DNA of 64,000 nucleotides from Salipiger bermudensis (GCF_019801965.1 NZ_JAHVIA010000001.1:186001-250000); one strand, 5' to 3'; positions 25,883-35,882 are shown, counted from the stretch's first letter. Made by a program: numbers and translations. Notes: generated by a model not told the origin, from the letters alone.

Positions 25883-27111
25883 CGCGGCGCGACGATCAGG
25901 CCCGCGCCATCCTGCGCGGCAACGACCGGGGCGCCTACACCGTGCCCACCGACATGCTCTACCCATTCCAGTGGAACTGGGACAGCGCCTTTGCCGCCTG
26001 GGGCTTCTCCACCTTCGACAGCGACCGCGCCTGGCGCGAGTTCGAGACGCTTTTCGCCGCGCAATGGGCGGATGGCATGGTGCCGCACATGGTGTTCCAC
26101 GACGAGGCGCCGGGCTATTTCCCCGGCCCCGATGTCTGGGGCGCGGGCGGCGACGTGCCAACCTCGGGCATCAGCCAGCCGCCCGTCGCGGCCACGCTCA
26201 TGCGCGCGGTCTGGGAGGCCGATCCGGAGGCGGGCACCGCGCGGCTGCGGGCGCTCTACCCCAGACTGCTCGCGTGGCACCGCTGGTGGATGCAGACCCG
26301 CTGCGCCAGTGGCGCGGTGGCGGTGTGCCACCCGTGGGAATCGGGGCGAGACAATTGCCCCGACTGGGACGTGGGTCTCGCCAATGTCGACGGCTCCGGC
26401 GCCGGCGACTACGCCCGCCGCGACGAGGCGGAGGTCGACGGCGCACAGCGCCCGACCAAGCTCGAATACGACCGCTACCTCGCGCTGGTGCGCTTCGGCA
26501 AGGAGTGCGGCTGGAACCAGCAGACCATCGTCGCGGAGTGCCCGTTCCTGATGACCGATCCCGGCATCACCTTCATCCTGATCCGCGCCCATCACGATCT
26601 CGCAGCCCTCGGCCGGGCGCTGGGAGAGGATGTGCGCGAGATCGAGGGCTGGGCGGCGCATCTGCGCGCGGGCGTGCAGACGCTCTGGAACCCGGAGCTG
26701 CAGAGCTACGACGCCAAGGACCTGCGCAGTGGTAGATGGGCCGGGGTGATCGGCTCGGGCGCGCTGCTCTGCTGGCTGGCGCGCTGCGAGACGCCGGAGA
26801 TGGAGGCGCATCTCGCCCGCATGTGGGACGCGGTGGCCTACGGCCTGCCGTCGTCGGACCCGGAGGCGCCGAGCTTCGAGCGCAAGCGCTACTGGCGCGG
26901 GCCGGTCTGGCCGCAGATGAACGCGCTGATCGGGCTCGGGCTCGCCAGCGCCGGGCGCGACTGGGACGAGGCGCGGCTGCGCGAGGAAACCGCCGCGCTG
27001 ATCGAGCGCGCGGGCTTCCGCGAATATTTCGACCCGCTGGATGCCGCCCCCTGTGGCGGCGACAATTTCACCTGGACCGCCGCGGTTTGGCTGGCCTGGG
27101 CCGGAAGGTAA
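25879..27111 (+). CDS. GH63-like glycoside hydrolase (glucosylglycerate/mannosylglycerate hydrolase-like)
   Basis: 410 residues without signal peptide, so cytoplasmic. The (alpha/alpha)6-barrel motifs of the GH63/trehalase-related group are clear: [16 protein letters not shown] near 28, [28 protein letters not shown] near 155, and [17 protein letters not shown] near 335. These match the mannosylglycerate/glucosylglycerate hydrolase branch better than GH15 or GH37. It should cleave the imported glycoside in the cytoplasm. It is embedded between permease and ATPase genes and coupled to the permease by an ATGA overlap. Exact substrate is inferred, not proven. Confidence 0.82.
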   Translation: MTRRDDQARAILRGNDRGAYTVPTDMLYPFQWNWDSAFAAWGFSTFDSDRAWREFETLFAAQWADGMVPHMVFHDEAPGYFPGPDVWGAGGDVPTSGISQPPVAATLMRAVWEADPEAGTARLRALYPRLLAWHRWWMQTRCASGAVAVCHPWESGRDNCPDWDVGLANVDGSGAGDYARRDEAEVDGAQRPTKLEYDRYLALVRFGKECGWNQQTIVAECPFLMTDPGITFILIRAHHDLAALGRALGEDVREIEGWAAHLRAGVQTLWNPELQSYDAKDLRSGRWAGVIGSGALLCWLARCETPEMEAHLARMWDAVAYGLPSSDPEAPSFERKRYWRGPVWPQMNALIGLGLASAGRDWDEARLREETAALIERAGFREYFDPLDAAPCGGDNFTWTAAVWLAWAGR

Positions 27112-27122
27112 GGACAACAGAC

Positions 27123-28148
27123 ATGGCAAGCATCGAGCTGAGAAGCGTCGAGAAATGGTACGGCGAGGCGCAGGTCATCAAGGGCGTGGACCTCGCCATC
27201 GAGGAGGGCGAGTTCGTGATCTTCGTCGGGCCCTCGGGCTGCGGCAAGTCCACCCTGCTGCGGATGATCGCGGGGCTGGAAGAGACCTCGCGCGGCCAGA
27301 TCCTGATCAGCGGGCGCGACGCCACCGCCGAGCCCCCCGCGCGGCGCGGGCTCGCCATGGTGTTCCAGAGCTACGCGCTCTATCCCCACATGTCGGTGCG
27401 CGAGAACATGGGCTTCTCGCTAAAGGCCGCGGGGGTTGCGAAATCCGAGATGGACGCCAAGGTCGACGAGGCCGCGCGCGTCCTCAAGCTCGAGCCGCTG
27501 CTCGAGCGCCGGCCCAAGGATCTCTCGGGCGGCCAGCGCCAGCGGGTGGCGATCGGCCGCTCGATCGTGCGCGACCCGACAGCTTTCCTGTTCGACGAGC
27601 CGCTCTCCAACCTCGATGCCGCGCTGCGCGTCGAGATGCGCTACGAGATCGCCAAGCTGCACCAGACGCTGGATGCGACGATGATCTATGTCACCCATGA
27701 CCAGGTCGAGGCCATGACGCTGGCCGACCGCATCGTGGTGCTGGAGGCCGGCCGCGTCAGCCAGGTCGGCTCCCCGCGCGAACTCTACGAGCGCCCGGGC
27801 AACCTCTTCGTGGCGCAGTTCATCGGCTCGCCCAAGATGAACGTCTTCCCCGCCACCACGGCAGGGCTGACGCTCGATGCCCCCCTGCCCTCCGAGGCCG
27901 AGCATTTCGGCATCCGCCCCGAGCACATCTCCCTCGGCGCGCCGGGCAGTGGCCAGATCGACGGCACCGTCGACGTGATGGAATATCTCGGCGCCGACAC
28001 CTACGTGATCGTCGATTGCGGCGCCGCCGGGAAGCTCACCGTCCGCACCCACGGCGACACCGGCCTCAAGCCCGGTCAGCCCTGCGGCCTGATCTTCGAG
28101 CCCGGCCAGACCCATCTCTTCGGTGCCTCCGGCCTCGCGCTGCGCTGA
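27123..28148 (+). CDS. ABC transporter ATPase, UgpC/MalK type
   Basis: 341 residues. N-terminal nucleotide-binding domain: Walker [10 protein letters not shown] near 37, Q-loop [17 protein letters not shown], signature [17 protein letters not shown], Walker [17 protein letters not shown]-loop VTHDQ. The C-terminal about 100 residues form the MalK regulatory OB domain (IRPEHISLG, then [14 protein letters not shown]). It powers the importer encoded upstream. It starts 11 bp after the hydrolase stop. No terminator is evident; a repeat unit follows at once. Confidence 0.95.
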   Translation: MASIELRSVEKWYGEAQVIKGVDLAIEEGEFVIFVGPSGCGKSTLLRMIAGLEETSRGQILISGRDATAEPPARRGLAMVFQSYALYPHMSVRENMGFSLKAAGVAKSEMDAKVDEAARVLKLEPLLERRPKDLSGGQRQRVAIGRSIVRDPTAFLFDEPLSNLDAALRVEMRYEIAKLHQTLDATMIYVTHDQVEAMTLADRIVVLEAGRVSQVGSPRELYERPGNLFVAQFIGSPKMNVFPATTAGLTLDAPLPSEAEHFGIRPEHISLGAPGSGQIDGTVDVMEYLGADTYVIVDCGAAGKLTVRTHGDTGLKPGQPCGLIFEPGQTHLFGASGLALR

Positions 28149-28168
28149 CCCTCGCGCGCGGCCCCGCC

Positions 28169-28233
28169 CTTCTCTGGTTCCCAAATACCTCGGGGGAGTC
28201 CGCGCGTCCCGCGCGGGCGGGGGCAGCGCCCCC
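28169..28233. repeat. Intergenic repeat unit, copy c (box then hairpin)
   Basis: CTTCTCTGG, AAATACCTCGGGGG (28169-28196) and the perfect hairpin GGGGGC-AGC-GCCCCC (28219-28233), between the ATPase gene and fluC. The box is the reverse complement of the one at 24621-24646. Confidence 0.75.
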
Positions 28234-28281
28234 GAACGGCACGACCTTGACAAGCGGGCCGCCGCAGGACACATCGCGCCC

Positions 28282-28659
28282 ATGTTTTACACGCTTCTAC
28301 AGGTCGCCGCGGGCGGCGCACTGGGTGCCAGCGGGCGCTATCTCACCGGCGTCGGCATGACCGCACTGATGGGGCGCGGCTACCCGTGGGGCACGCTGAC
28401 GGTCAATATCGTCGGCTCCTTCCTGATGGGCGTGCTGGTGGTGGTGCTGGCGAATTTCTCCGCCACCCGCTTCGCTCCCTTCCTCACCGTGGGGCTTCTC
28501 GGCGGCTTCACCACCTTCTCGAGCTTCTCGCTCGACGTGGTGACGCTCTACGAACGCGGCGAGGTCGTGCTCGCCGCGAGCTACGTCACCGCCTCGCTGA
28601 TCCTGTCCATCGCCGCGCTTTTCGCCGGCCTGCTGCTGACCCGGAGTATCTTCGCATGA
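28282..28659 (+). CDS. crcB: Fluoride channel FluC/CrcB
   Basis: 125 residues with four membrane helices. The family motifs are GGALGASGRYLTG near residue 12, TLTVNIVGSFLMG at about 40 and LLGGFTTFSSFSLD at about 71, the last lining the fluoride pore. It exports fluoride as a dual-topology dimer. The start at 28282 fits the family length; upstream in-frame sequence belongs to a repeat element. The stop overlaps the start of the rluC-like gene (ATGA). No fluoride riboswitch was recognised upstream. Confidence 0.94.
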   Translation: MFYTLLQVAAGGALGASGRYLTGVGMTALMGRGYPWGTLTVNIVGSFLMGVLVVVLANFSATRFAPFLTVGLLGGFTTFSSFSLDVVTLYERGEVVLAASYVTASLILSIAALFAGLLLTRSIFA

Positions 28660-29717
28660 GCCGCGTGCAGACCATCACCGTGGGCCCCGGCGACGGCGAC
28701 CAGCGCCTCGACCGCTGGCTCAAGCGCCATTTCCCGCATCTCCAGCAGGGCCGCATCGAGAAGATGTGCCGCAAGGGCGAGCTGCGCGTCGATGGCGGCC
28801 GCTGCAAGGCCGCGACCCGCCTCGAGGTCGGCCAGCAGGTGCGCGTCCCGCCCCTGCCCGAGCCCGACGAGGCGGCGGCCGCCGCGGCCGCGGCCAAGCC
28901 GCGCCAGCCCAAGGTCAGCGATGCCGACGCCAAGATGATCCGGGACGCGGTGATCTACCGCGACGACCACATCATCGCGCTCAACAAGCCCCCGGGCCTG
29001 CCGGTGCAGGGCGGCAGCAAACAGGAGCGCCATGTCGATGGCCTCTCCGAGGCGCTGCGCTTCGACTATGACGAGAAGCCGCGCCTGGTGCACCGGCTCG
29101 ACAAGGACACCTCCGGCGTGCTGCTCCTGGCCCGCACCCGCGAGATCGCCCAGGCGCTCACCGCCGCGATCCGCCACAAGCAGACCCGCAAGATCTACTG
29201 GGCGGTCGTCGCCGGCGTGCCGACGCCCTATCTCGGCGAGATCCGCTACGGACTCGTCAAGGCCCCCGGCCACGGCAAGTCCGGCGAGGGCGAGAAGATG
29301 ATCTGCGTGCACCCACGCGAGATGGACCGCACCCCCGGCGCCAAGCGCGCCCATACGCTCTACGCCACGCTCTACCGCGTCGCGGGACGTGCCTCGTGGG
29401 TGGCGCTCGAGCCGATCACCGGCCGCACCCACCAGCTGCGCGCCCACATGGCCGAGATCGGCCACCCGATCATCGGCGACGGCAAGTATGGCGGCTCGGG
29501 GCAGGAAAACCTCGGCGACGGCTGGGGCGCCCAGCTCGGCGGGGTGATCTCCAAGAAGCTGCACCTGCACGCCCGCTCGATGACCTTCCTGCACCCGGTG
29601 ACCAAGAAGCCGGTCACCGTGACGGCCTCCCTGCCCACGCACATGGCGCACACCTGGGAGACACTCGGCTGGGCCGAGGACATCGCCGCCGACGATCCCT
29701 TCGCGGAGCTGCACTGA
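28656..29717 (+). CDS. rluC: Ribosomal large-subunit pseudouridine synthase, RluC/RluD family
   Basis: 353 residues. An S4-like RNA-binding domain (about 15-70) is followed by an alanine-rich linker and the RluA-type catalytic domain with the catalytic Asp in RLVHRLDKDTSGVLLLAR and the later EPITGRTHQLRAHMAEIGHP motif. It isomerises uridines of 23S rRNA; RluC and RluD cannot be separated with certainty by eye. The gene overlaps fluC at its start and precedes the HAD phosphatase by 2 bp, forming a short housekeeping operon. Confidence 0.88.
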   Translation: MSRVQTITVGPGDGDQRLDRWLKRHFPHLQQGRIEKMCRKGELRVDGGRCKAATRLEVGQQVRVPPLPEPDEAAAAAAAAKPRQPKVSDADAKMIRDAVIYRDDHIIALNKPPGLPVQGGSKQERHVDGLSEALRFDYDEKPRLVHRLDKDTSGVLLLARTREIAQALTAAIRHKQTRKIYWAVVAGVPTPYLGEIRYGLVKAPGHGKSGEGEKMICVHPREMDRTPGAKRAHTLYATLYRVAGRASWVALEPITGRTHQLRAHMAEIGHPIIGDGKYGGSGQENLGDGWGAQLGGVISKKLHLHARSMTFLHPVTKKPVTVTASLPTHMAHTWETLGWAEDIAADDPFAELH

Positions 29718-29719
29718 GC

Positions 29720-30397
29720 ATGTCGCTGCGCCTCGTGATCTTCGACGTCGACGGCACGCTCGTCGACAGCCAGGCCGACATCCTCGCCTCGATGCAGGCG
29801 GCCTTCGGGGCCATCGGCCTCGCGGTGCCCCCGCGCGAGGAGATCCTCGCCATTGTAGGGCTGTCGCTGCCGCAGGCGATGGCCAAGCTCGCCCCCAAGG
29901 CCGACAAGGCGGCCCGCGCCGAGATGGTCGCGGCCTATAAATCCGCCTATCTCGCCCTGCGCGCCGAGAAGGGCACGCCGGAGAGCTCGCCGCTCTACCC
30001 GCATGTGCGCAAGGTGCTGACCCAGCTGCACGCCGAGCCCGACACGCTGCTGGGCCTCGCCACCGGCAAGTCGCGCCGCGGTCTCGACAAGCTGGTCGAT
30101 GGCCACGACATGCGCCAGCTCTTCGTCACCCAGCAATGCGCCGACGACCACCCCTCCAAGCCGCACCCCTCGATGATCGAGGCGGCGCTCTCGGAGACCG
30201 GGGTCGAGGCGCATCGCGCCGTGATGATCGGCGATACCAGCTACGACATGGACATGGCCCGCTCCGCCGGCATCCTCGCGATCGGCGTCACCTGGGGCTA
30301 CCACGACGCCGAGCGGCTGCGCGACGCGCATCTCGTCATCGACGATATCCGCCTGCTGCCCGGCCTTCTGACACAGATCTGGGAGCAGACCGCATGA
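29720..30397 (+). CDS. HAD-superfamily hydrolase, phosphoglycolate phosphatase-like
   Basis: 225 residues. HAD motif I is FDVDGTLVDS, motif II lies in LLGLATGKSRRG, motif III is the lysine in HPSKPHPSM, and motif IV is MIGDTSYDMDMA. An alpha-helical cap follows motif I (about 15-80). The substrate is undetermined; similarity in length and cap type suggests phosphoglycolate or a related small phosphate ester. Its stop overlaps the start of the ATP12-type gene (ATGA). It often sits next to rluC and atpF-assembly genes in Rhodobacteraceae. Confidence 0.88.
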   Translation: MSLRLVIFDVDGTLVDSQADILASMQAAFGAIGLAVPPREEILAIVGLSLPQAMAKLAPKADKAARAEMVAAYKSAYLALRAEKGTPESSPLYPHVRKVLTQLHAEPDTLLGLATGKSRRGLDKLVDGHDMRQLFVTQQCADDHPSKPHPSMIEAALSETGVEAHRAVMIGDTSYDMDMARSAGILAIGVTWGYHDAERLRDAHLVIDDIRLLPGLLTQIWEQTA

Positions 30398-31107
30398 GCG
30401 AATGGGCCCCCCGCCGCTTCTACGAGACCGCCACCGCCACCGAAGTCGAGGGCGGCCACGGCGTCGCGCTGGACGGCCGCCGGGTGATGACGCCGGGCAA
30501 GTCGCCGCTGGTGGTGCCGACCCTCGGGCTGGCCGAGGCCATCGCCGCAGAGTGGCAGGCGCAGGGCGAGAAGATCGACCCCAACACCATGCCCTTCACC
30601 CGCACCGCCAACAGCGCCATCGAGAAGGTTGCGCCGCAGCGCGAGGCGGTGGCGCAGATGCTGGCCGATTACGGCGACAGCGACCTGCTCTGCTACCGCG
30701 CCGACCAGCCCGAGGAGCTGGTGCAGCGCCAGTCCGAGCGCTGGGATCCGCTGCTCGACTGGGCCGCCGCGCGCTTCGGCGCCCGGCTCGCGCCCCGCGC
30801 CGGGGTGATCCACGCGCCGCAGGAGGCGCAGGCGCTCGACGCGCTGGCCCGCGAGGCGCACGCGCTCGACGCCTTCCAGCTCGCCGCCTTCCACGACCTC
30901 GTCTCGCTCACCGGCTCGTTGGTCCTGGGCCTCGCGGCCACCGATCCCGAGCACGATCCCGAGGCGCTTTGGGCGCTGTCGCGGCTCGACGAGAGCTGGC
31001 AGGAAGAGCTCTGGGGCGTCGACGAAGAGGCGAGCGAAGTCGCGGAACGAAAGCGTCAGGCCTTCCTGCACGCGCATAGGTTTTACAGCCTGTGCAAGGC
31101 TGATTAA
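30394..31107 (+). CDS. ATP12-family F1-ATPase assembly chaperone
   Basis: 237 residues. The family start RRFYETATATEVEGGHGVALDGR and later VTRxANSAIEKV-type block (MPFTRTANSAIEKVAPQRE), DLLCYRAD and RWDPLLDWAAARFG match ATP12, the mitochondrial chaperone of the F1 alpha subunit. It is conserved in alphaproteobacteria, which supports the phylogenetic placement. There is no signal peptide. It is the last gene of the fluC-rluC-HAD unit. Confidence 0.9.
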   Translation: MSEWAPRRFYETATATEVEGGHGVALDGRRVMTPGKSPLVVPTLGLAEAIAAEWQAQGEKIDPNTMPFTRTANSAIEKVAPQREAVAQMLADYGDSDLLCYRADQPEELVQRQSERWDPLLDWAAARFGARLAPRAGVIHAPQEAQALDALAREAHALDAFQLAAFHDLVSLTGSLVLGLAATDPEHDPEALWALSRLDESWQEELWGVDEEASEVAERKRQAFLHAHRFYSLCKAD

Positions 31108-31307
31108 TCAGGCCGCGCGAACCGATTGACTGCTCAATTAGGCGGCACGTAAGGGTGATTTCTCAGGCAGAACGGCTTGACCTCTCAGAAGGAATCCTCC
31201 CAAACTCGCCAACACCAGAGGGGGGGAGCACCCATCCTAGGTTATGACGGCCCATATGGGGCCAATGAACCGGCCCGACAGGGGCTGGAAAACAGGAAGA
31301 GGTTAAC

Positions 31308-32327
31308 ATGAAGAACACCGTAATCCTTGGCGCGCTGACCGTTGCCGGTCTCGCCGCTGGCGCCGCAAGCGCCGCGACGCTCGACGACGTCAAGGCACGT
31401 GGCAATCTGAACTGCGGCGTGTCCACCGGCCTGACCGGCTTCTCGGCCCCCGACGCAAACGGCGTCTGGCAGGGCTTTGACGTCGCCGTCTGCCGTGCCG
31501 TTGCAGCCGCTGTCCTCGGCGACCCGATGGCGGTCGAGTTCGTCTCCACCACCGGCCAGACCCGCTTCACCGCGCTGGCATCGGGCGAGATCGACATGCT
31601 GGCCCGCAACACCACCTGGACCTTCTCGCGCGACAACGACCTCAAGTTCGAATTCGTCGGCGTAAACTACTATGATGGCCAGGGCTTCATGGTTCCGAAG
31701 GAGCTGGGCGTGTCCTCGGCCAAGGAACTCGACGGCGCCACCGTCTGCATCCAGACCGGCACCACCACCGAGCTCAACCTCGCGGACTTCTTCCGTGTGA
31801 ACAACATCAGTTACGAGCCGGTTCCGATCGAGACCAACGCCGAAGCGCAGCAGCAGTACCTTGCCGGTGCCTGCGACGTCTACACCACCGACGCCTCGGG
31901 CCTCGCCGCCACCCGCGCCTCCTTCGAAGCGCCGGGCGATCACGTGATCCTGCCGGAAATCATCTCGAAAGAGCCGCTCGGCCCGCTGGTTCGCCACGGC
32001 GACAGCGAGTGGGGCGACATCGTGCGCTGGAGCCTCAACGCCCTGATCGCGGCCGAAGAATACGGCGTGACCTCGGCCAATATCGAGGAACTCTCCTCGG
32101 CAGCGACCGACAACCCCGAGATCAACCGCCTGCTCGGCACCGAAGGCGAGCTCGGCGCGATGATCGGCCTCGAGGCCGACTGGGCCAAGAAGGCGATCAT
32201 GGCCAACGGCAACTACGGCGAGATCTTCGAGAAGACCATCGGCGAAAACACCCCGATCGGCCTGTCGCGCGGCCTGAACGCGCAGTGGACCGAGGGCGGC
32301 CTGATGTACAGCCCGCCGTTCCGCTGA
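31308..32327 (+). CDS. bztA: Amino acid ABC transporter substrate-binding protein BztA/AapJ
   Basis: 339 residues. A Sec signal peptide (MKNTVILGALTVAGLAAGAA, then SA) is followed by TLDDVKARGNLNCGVSTGLTGFS and WQGFDVAVCRAVAAAVLGDP, the strongly conserved polar-amino-acid family-3 layout of AapJ/BztA. It captures glutamate, glutamine, aspartate and asparagine in the periplasm. It heads the four-gene bzt operon; a 200-bp AT-richer leader precedes it with no obvious operator. Confidence 0.94.
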   Translation: MKNTVILGALTVAGLAAGAASAATLDDVKARGNLNCGVSTGLTGFSAPDANGVWQGFDVAVCRAVAAAVLGDPMAVEFVSTTGQTRFTALASGEIDMLARNTTWTFSRDNDLKFEFVGVNYYDGQGFMVPKELGVSSAKELDGATVCIQTGTTTELNLADFFRVNNISYEPVPIETNAEAQQQYLAGACDVYTTDASGLAATRASFEAPGDHVILPEIISKEPLGPLVRHGDSEWGDIVRWSLNALIAAEEYGVTSANIEELSSAATDNPEINRLLGTEGELGAMIGLEADWAKKAIMANGNYGEIFEKTIGENTPIGLSRGLNAQWTEGGLMYSPPFR

Positions 32328-32498
32328 TCGGACGGAAAACGACGGGGCGCGGGGAGACATTCCCGCGCCCTTCCTAACTGACGACGAACAAATCAGACTA
32401 TAGGTCGAAACGACCAAACTGAGTTCCCGGAGAGGGGCTGGATGCCGGAAAAACCGGCGCGATGCCTTGGAAAGAACGGGAACCACCGGGGAGACGAC

Positions 32499-33731
32499 AT
32501 GACGACGATGACAGACCCGCCGGGGCAGGGCTTCCGGCTGTCGCAGCTTATTTACGACACACGCTACCGCTCGCTCACGATCCAGGTCGTGGCGATGATC
32601 GTGCTGATGCTCCTGTTCTCGTGGCTGGTGTCGAACACCATCCACAACCTCCAGACGCTCGGCAAGGATTTCGATTTCGGCTTCCTGACCCAGCCATCGG
32701 GCTACGACATCAACCAGCGCCTGATCGAGTATGACAGCCAGTCGACCCACGGGCGCGCGGCCGTCGTCGGCATCCTCAACACCCTGCTCGTCGCCGTCCT
32801 CGGATGCGCACTGGCCACCGTGCTCGGCGTGATCGCCGGCGTTCTGCGCCTGTCGAACAACTGGCTCGTCTCGCGCCTGATGGCGGTCTATGTCGAGGGC
32901 TTCCGCAACGTCCCGCTGCTGCTCTGGATCGTTCTGATCTTCGCGCTGATGACCGAGAGCACCCCGGCCCCGCGTGCCTTCCGCGGCGATACGCCCGATG
33001 CCTCGATGCTGTTCGACGCCGTCGCGATCACCAACCGCGGCGTCTATATCCCGGCGATCCATTTCGCCTCGCCCTTCTTCACCAACGGCCTGTTCAACTG
33101 GCTGCTGATCCTCGCGGTGCTGGGCGCCTCGATCTTCGCCATCAGCCGCCTGCGACACTGGGCCACCGAGAAGCAGGAAGCCACCGGCGACCGACCGACG
33201 ACCTGGTACCTGATCCTCGGCCTGCTGATCGTGCCCACCGGCCTGCTGATGCTGCTGATGGGCGCCTTCCTCGACATGCCCTCGCTGCAGGGCTTCAACT
33301 TCGGCGGCGGCGTGCACCTGCGAAACTCGCTGATCGCGCTGTGGCTGGCCCTGTCGCTCTACACCGGCGCCTTCATCGCCGAGATCGTCCGCGGCGGCAT
33401 CCTCGCGGTCAACAAGGGCCAGACCGAGGCCGCCTACGCGCTCGGAATCCGCCCCAGCACCACGATGAACCTGGTGATCCTGCCGCAGGCGCTCCGGGTC
33501 ATCATCCCGCCGCTGATCTCGCAGTTCCTCAACCTCACCAAGAACAGCTCGCTGGCCATCGCCGTGGGCTACATGGACGTCCGCTCCACCCTTGGCGGCA
33601 TCACCATCAACCAGACCGGACGCGAGCTCGAGGGCATGCTGCTGCTCGGGCTGTTCTACCTCGTGCTCAGCCTGCTGATCTCGGGCGTGATGAACGTCTA
33701 CAACGCCTCCGTGAAGCTGAAGGAGCGCTGA
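32499..33731 (+). CDS. bztB: Amino acid ABC transporter permease BztB/AapQ
   Basis: 410 residues, large HisMQ-type permease with an extended first periplasmic segment (FDFGFLTQPSGYDINQRLIEYD) as in AapQ. The EAA-type loop ILAVNKGQTEAAYALGIRPS is followed by ILPQALRVIIPPLISQFLNLTKNSS near the C-terminus. The ATG at 32499 has GGGGAG 6 nt upstream and is preferred to an earlier in-frame Met. It lies 1 bp before bztC. It forms the membrane channel with BztC. Confidence 0.93.
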   Translation: MTTMTDPPGQGFRLSQLIYDTRYRSLTIQVVAMIVLMLLFSWLVSNTIHNLQTLGKDFDFGFLTQPSGYDINQRLIEYDSQSTHGRAAVVGILNTLLVAVLGCALATVLGVIAGVLRLSNNWLVSRLMAVYVEGFRNVPLLLWIVLIFALMTESTPAPRAFRGDTPDASMLFDAVAITNRGVYIPAIHFASPFFTNGLFNWLLILAVLGASIFAISRLRHWATEKQEATGDRPTTWYLILGLLIVPTGLLMLLMGAFLDMPSLQGFNFGGGVHLRNSLIALWLALSLYTGAFIAEIVRGGILAVNKGQTEAAYALGIRPSTTMNLVILPQALRVIIPPLISQFLNLTKNSSLAIAVGYMDVRSTLGGITINQTGRELEGMLLLGLFYLVLSLLISGVMNVYNASVKLKER

Positions 33732-33732
33732 G

Positions 33733-35049
33733 ATGAGCGATACACACGCACAGACCGTCGCCTATGTCCGCGAAACCATGGTCGAACAGAAGGAGCCGCC
33801 GCTGTCGCAGTCCGGCGCCTACAAGTGGATCCACGAGAACATGTTCTCGACCCCGCTCAATGTCATCCTGACGGTGGTGTCGCTGTTCGTGATCTGGACC
33901 GTGCTGAGCCACGTGCTGCCCTGGGCGGTGATGGGCATCTGGGACGCCGACAGCCTCGCCCAGTGCCGCGAGATCCGCGATCAGCTCTACGGCGCCGATG
34001 CCTCGGTGGCCTGCTGGGCGGTGATCTCTGAGCGCTGGAACCAGCTTCTCTTCGGCTTCTACCCGCCCGAACTCTACTGGCGCCCGGTCCTGGCCTTCGT
34101 GCTGTTCCTCGCCGCCATCGCGCCGGTGCTCTTCGCCTCGGTGCCGCGCAAGATGCTGTGGTTCTCCGCCGCAGCGCCCTTCGTGCTCTACTGGCTGCTC
34201 TGGGGCGGCTCGCTCTGGGGCCCGATCGCCGTGGCCGCGGGTTTCGCCCTCGGCGCCGTGGTGATGCGCTTCGCGGCCCCTGCCCTCGGCGCGCTCGCGG
34301 GCGTCCTTCTGGCGATCCTCGTCCCCCTGCTCTACTGGTTCCTGATCTCCGGTCCGCTGGCCGGCGCGCTCAACGCGGTGATCCCGCTCGAGCTGGTCAA
34401 CGTGCGCTCCAATGACATGGGCGGCTTCATGCTGGCGATGATCATCGGCGTCTCGGGCATCGCGCTGTCACTGCCGCTGGGCATCGTGCTGGCGCTGGGG
34501 CGACAATCGGACCTGTTCATCATCAACAAGTGCTCGGTGTTCTTCATCGAGGTGATCCGCGGCGTGCCGCTGATCGTCTGGCTGTTCACCGCCTCGCTGC
34601 TGCTGAACTACTTCCTGCCGCCGGGTACCAATTTCGACCTCATGCTGCGGGTCATCATCATGGTGACGCTGTTCTCCTCGGCCTATATCGCCGAGGTGGT
34701 GCGCGGCGGTCTCGCGGCGCTTCCCAAGGGCCAGTACGAGGCGGCCGACGCACTCGGGCTCGACTACTGGAAGTCGATGCGGCTGATCATCCTGCCGCAG
34801 GCGCTCAAGATCTCGATCCCGGGCATCGTCAACACCTTCATCGGCCTGTTCAAGGACACCACGCTGGTGGTCTTCATCGGCCTGCTCGACCCCATCGGCC
34901 TGTCGAACGCCATCCGCGCCAGCACCGACTGGAACGGCATTTACTGGGAACTCTTCGTCTTCATCGGCCTCTGCTTCTTCATCTTCTGCTTCAGCATGGG
35001 CCGCTACTCCCTCTTCCTCGAGAAAAAGCTCCGTCGTGAGCACCGCTAA
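33733..35049 (+). CDS. bztC: Amino acid ABC transporter permease BztC/AapM
   Basis: 438 residues with about eight membrane helices. The N-terminal cytoplasmic part contains WIHENMFSTPLNVILTVVSL, typical of AapM/BztC. The coupling loop AALPKGQYEAADALGLDYW and PQALKISIPGIVNTFIGLFKDTTL identify the permease core. It pairs with BztB. Gene boundaries are tight (1 bp after bztB, 12 bp before bztD). Confidence 0.93.
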   Translation: MSDTHAQTVAYVRETMVEQKEPPLSQSGAYKWIHENMFSTPLNVILTVVSLFVIWTVLSHVLPWAVMGIWDADSLAQCREIRDQLYGADASVACWAVISERWNQLLFGFYPPELYWRPVLAFVLFLAAIAPVLFASVPRKMLWFSAAAPFVLYWLLWGGSLWGPIAVAAGFALGAVVMRFAAPALGALAGVLLAILVPLLYWFLISGPLAGALNAVIPLELVNVRSNDMGGFMLAMIIGVSGIALSLPLGIVLALGRQSDLFIINKCSVFFIEVIRGVPLIVWLFTASLLLNYFLPPGTNFDLMLRVIIMVTLFSSAYIAEVVRGGLAALPKGQYEAADALGLDYWKSMRLIILPQALKISIPGIVNTFIGLFKDTTLVVFIGLLDPIGLSNAIRASTDWNGIYWELFVFIGLCFFIFCFSMGRYSLFLEKKLRREHR

Positions 35050-35061
35050 GGAGACCTGATC

Positions 35062-35850
35062 ATGCAACAACAAGCGACCGATACCGTCGACCGCAGCCAC
35101 ATGACCGTCTCCGACGAGGTGGCGATTCAGATCACCAAGATGAACAAGTGGTACGGCAATTTCCACGTGCTGCGCGACATCGACCTCACGGTCCACCGGG
35201 GCGAGCGCATCGTCATCGCCGGGCCTTCGGGCTCCGGTAAGTCGACGATGATCCGCTGCATCAACCGTCTGGAAGAGCACCAGGCCGGCCAGATCGTGGT
35301 CGACGGGACCGAGCTCGGCTCGGACCTGAAGAACATCGACAAGATCCGCTCCGAAGTCGGCATGGTGTTCCAGCACTTCAACCTGTTCCCGCACCTGACC
35401 ATCCTCGAGAACTGCACCCTCGCCCCGATCTGGGTCCGCAAAGTGCCGAAGAAGGAAGCCGAGGCCACGGCCATGCACTTCCTCGAGAAGGTCAAGATCC
35501 CGGAGCAGGCGCACAAGTATCCGGGCCAGCTCTCCGGCGGCCAGCAGCAGCGCGTGGCGATCGCCCGCTCGCTCTGCATGAAGCCGCGTATCATGCTCTT
35601 TGACGAGCCCACCTCGGCGCTCGATCCGGAGATGATCAAGGAAGTGCTCGACACCATGGTAAGCCTTGCCGAAGAAGGCATGACCATGCTCTGCGTGACC
35701 CATGAGATGGGCTTCGCGCAGGCGGTGGCAAACCGGGTGATCTTCATGGATGCGGGCCAGATCGTCGAGCAGAACGAGCCCAAGGCGTTCTTCAACAACC
35801 CGCAGCACGAGCGCACCAAGCTGTTCCTCAGCCAGATCCTCGGCCACTGA
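35062..35850 (+). CDS. bztD: Amino acid ABC transporter ATPase BztD/AapP
   Basis: 262 residues, GlnQ-type ATPase: Walker [14 protein letters not shown]-loop [17 protein letters not shown], signature [15 protein letters not shown], Walker [16 protein letters not shown]-loop VTHEMGF. It energises the BztABC importer. It is the last gene of the operon and is followed 32 bp later by a strong rho-independent terminator. Confidence 0.95.
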   Translation: MQQQATDTVDRSHMTVSDEVAIQITKMNKWYGNFHVLRDIDLTVHRGERIVIAGPSGSGKSTMIRCINRLEEHQAGQIVVDGTELGSDLKNIDKIRSEVGMVFQHFNLFPHLTILENCTLAPIWVRKVPKKEAEATAMHFLEKVKIPEQAHKYPGQLSGGQQQRVAIARSLCMKPRIMLFDEPTSALDPEMIKEVLDTMVSLAEEGMTMLCVTHEMGFAQAVANRVIFMDAGQIVEQNEPKAFFNNPQHERTKLFLSQILGH

Positions 35851-35882
35851 GCCCCCTACCCTACGGGCAGAGACATCATCGC

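Noticed and set aside
28148-28282. Possible fluoride riboswitch upstream of fluC
   Set aside because: The gap is occupied by a repeat unit, and the conserved pseudoknot sequences of the crcB motif were not seen.
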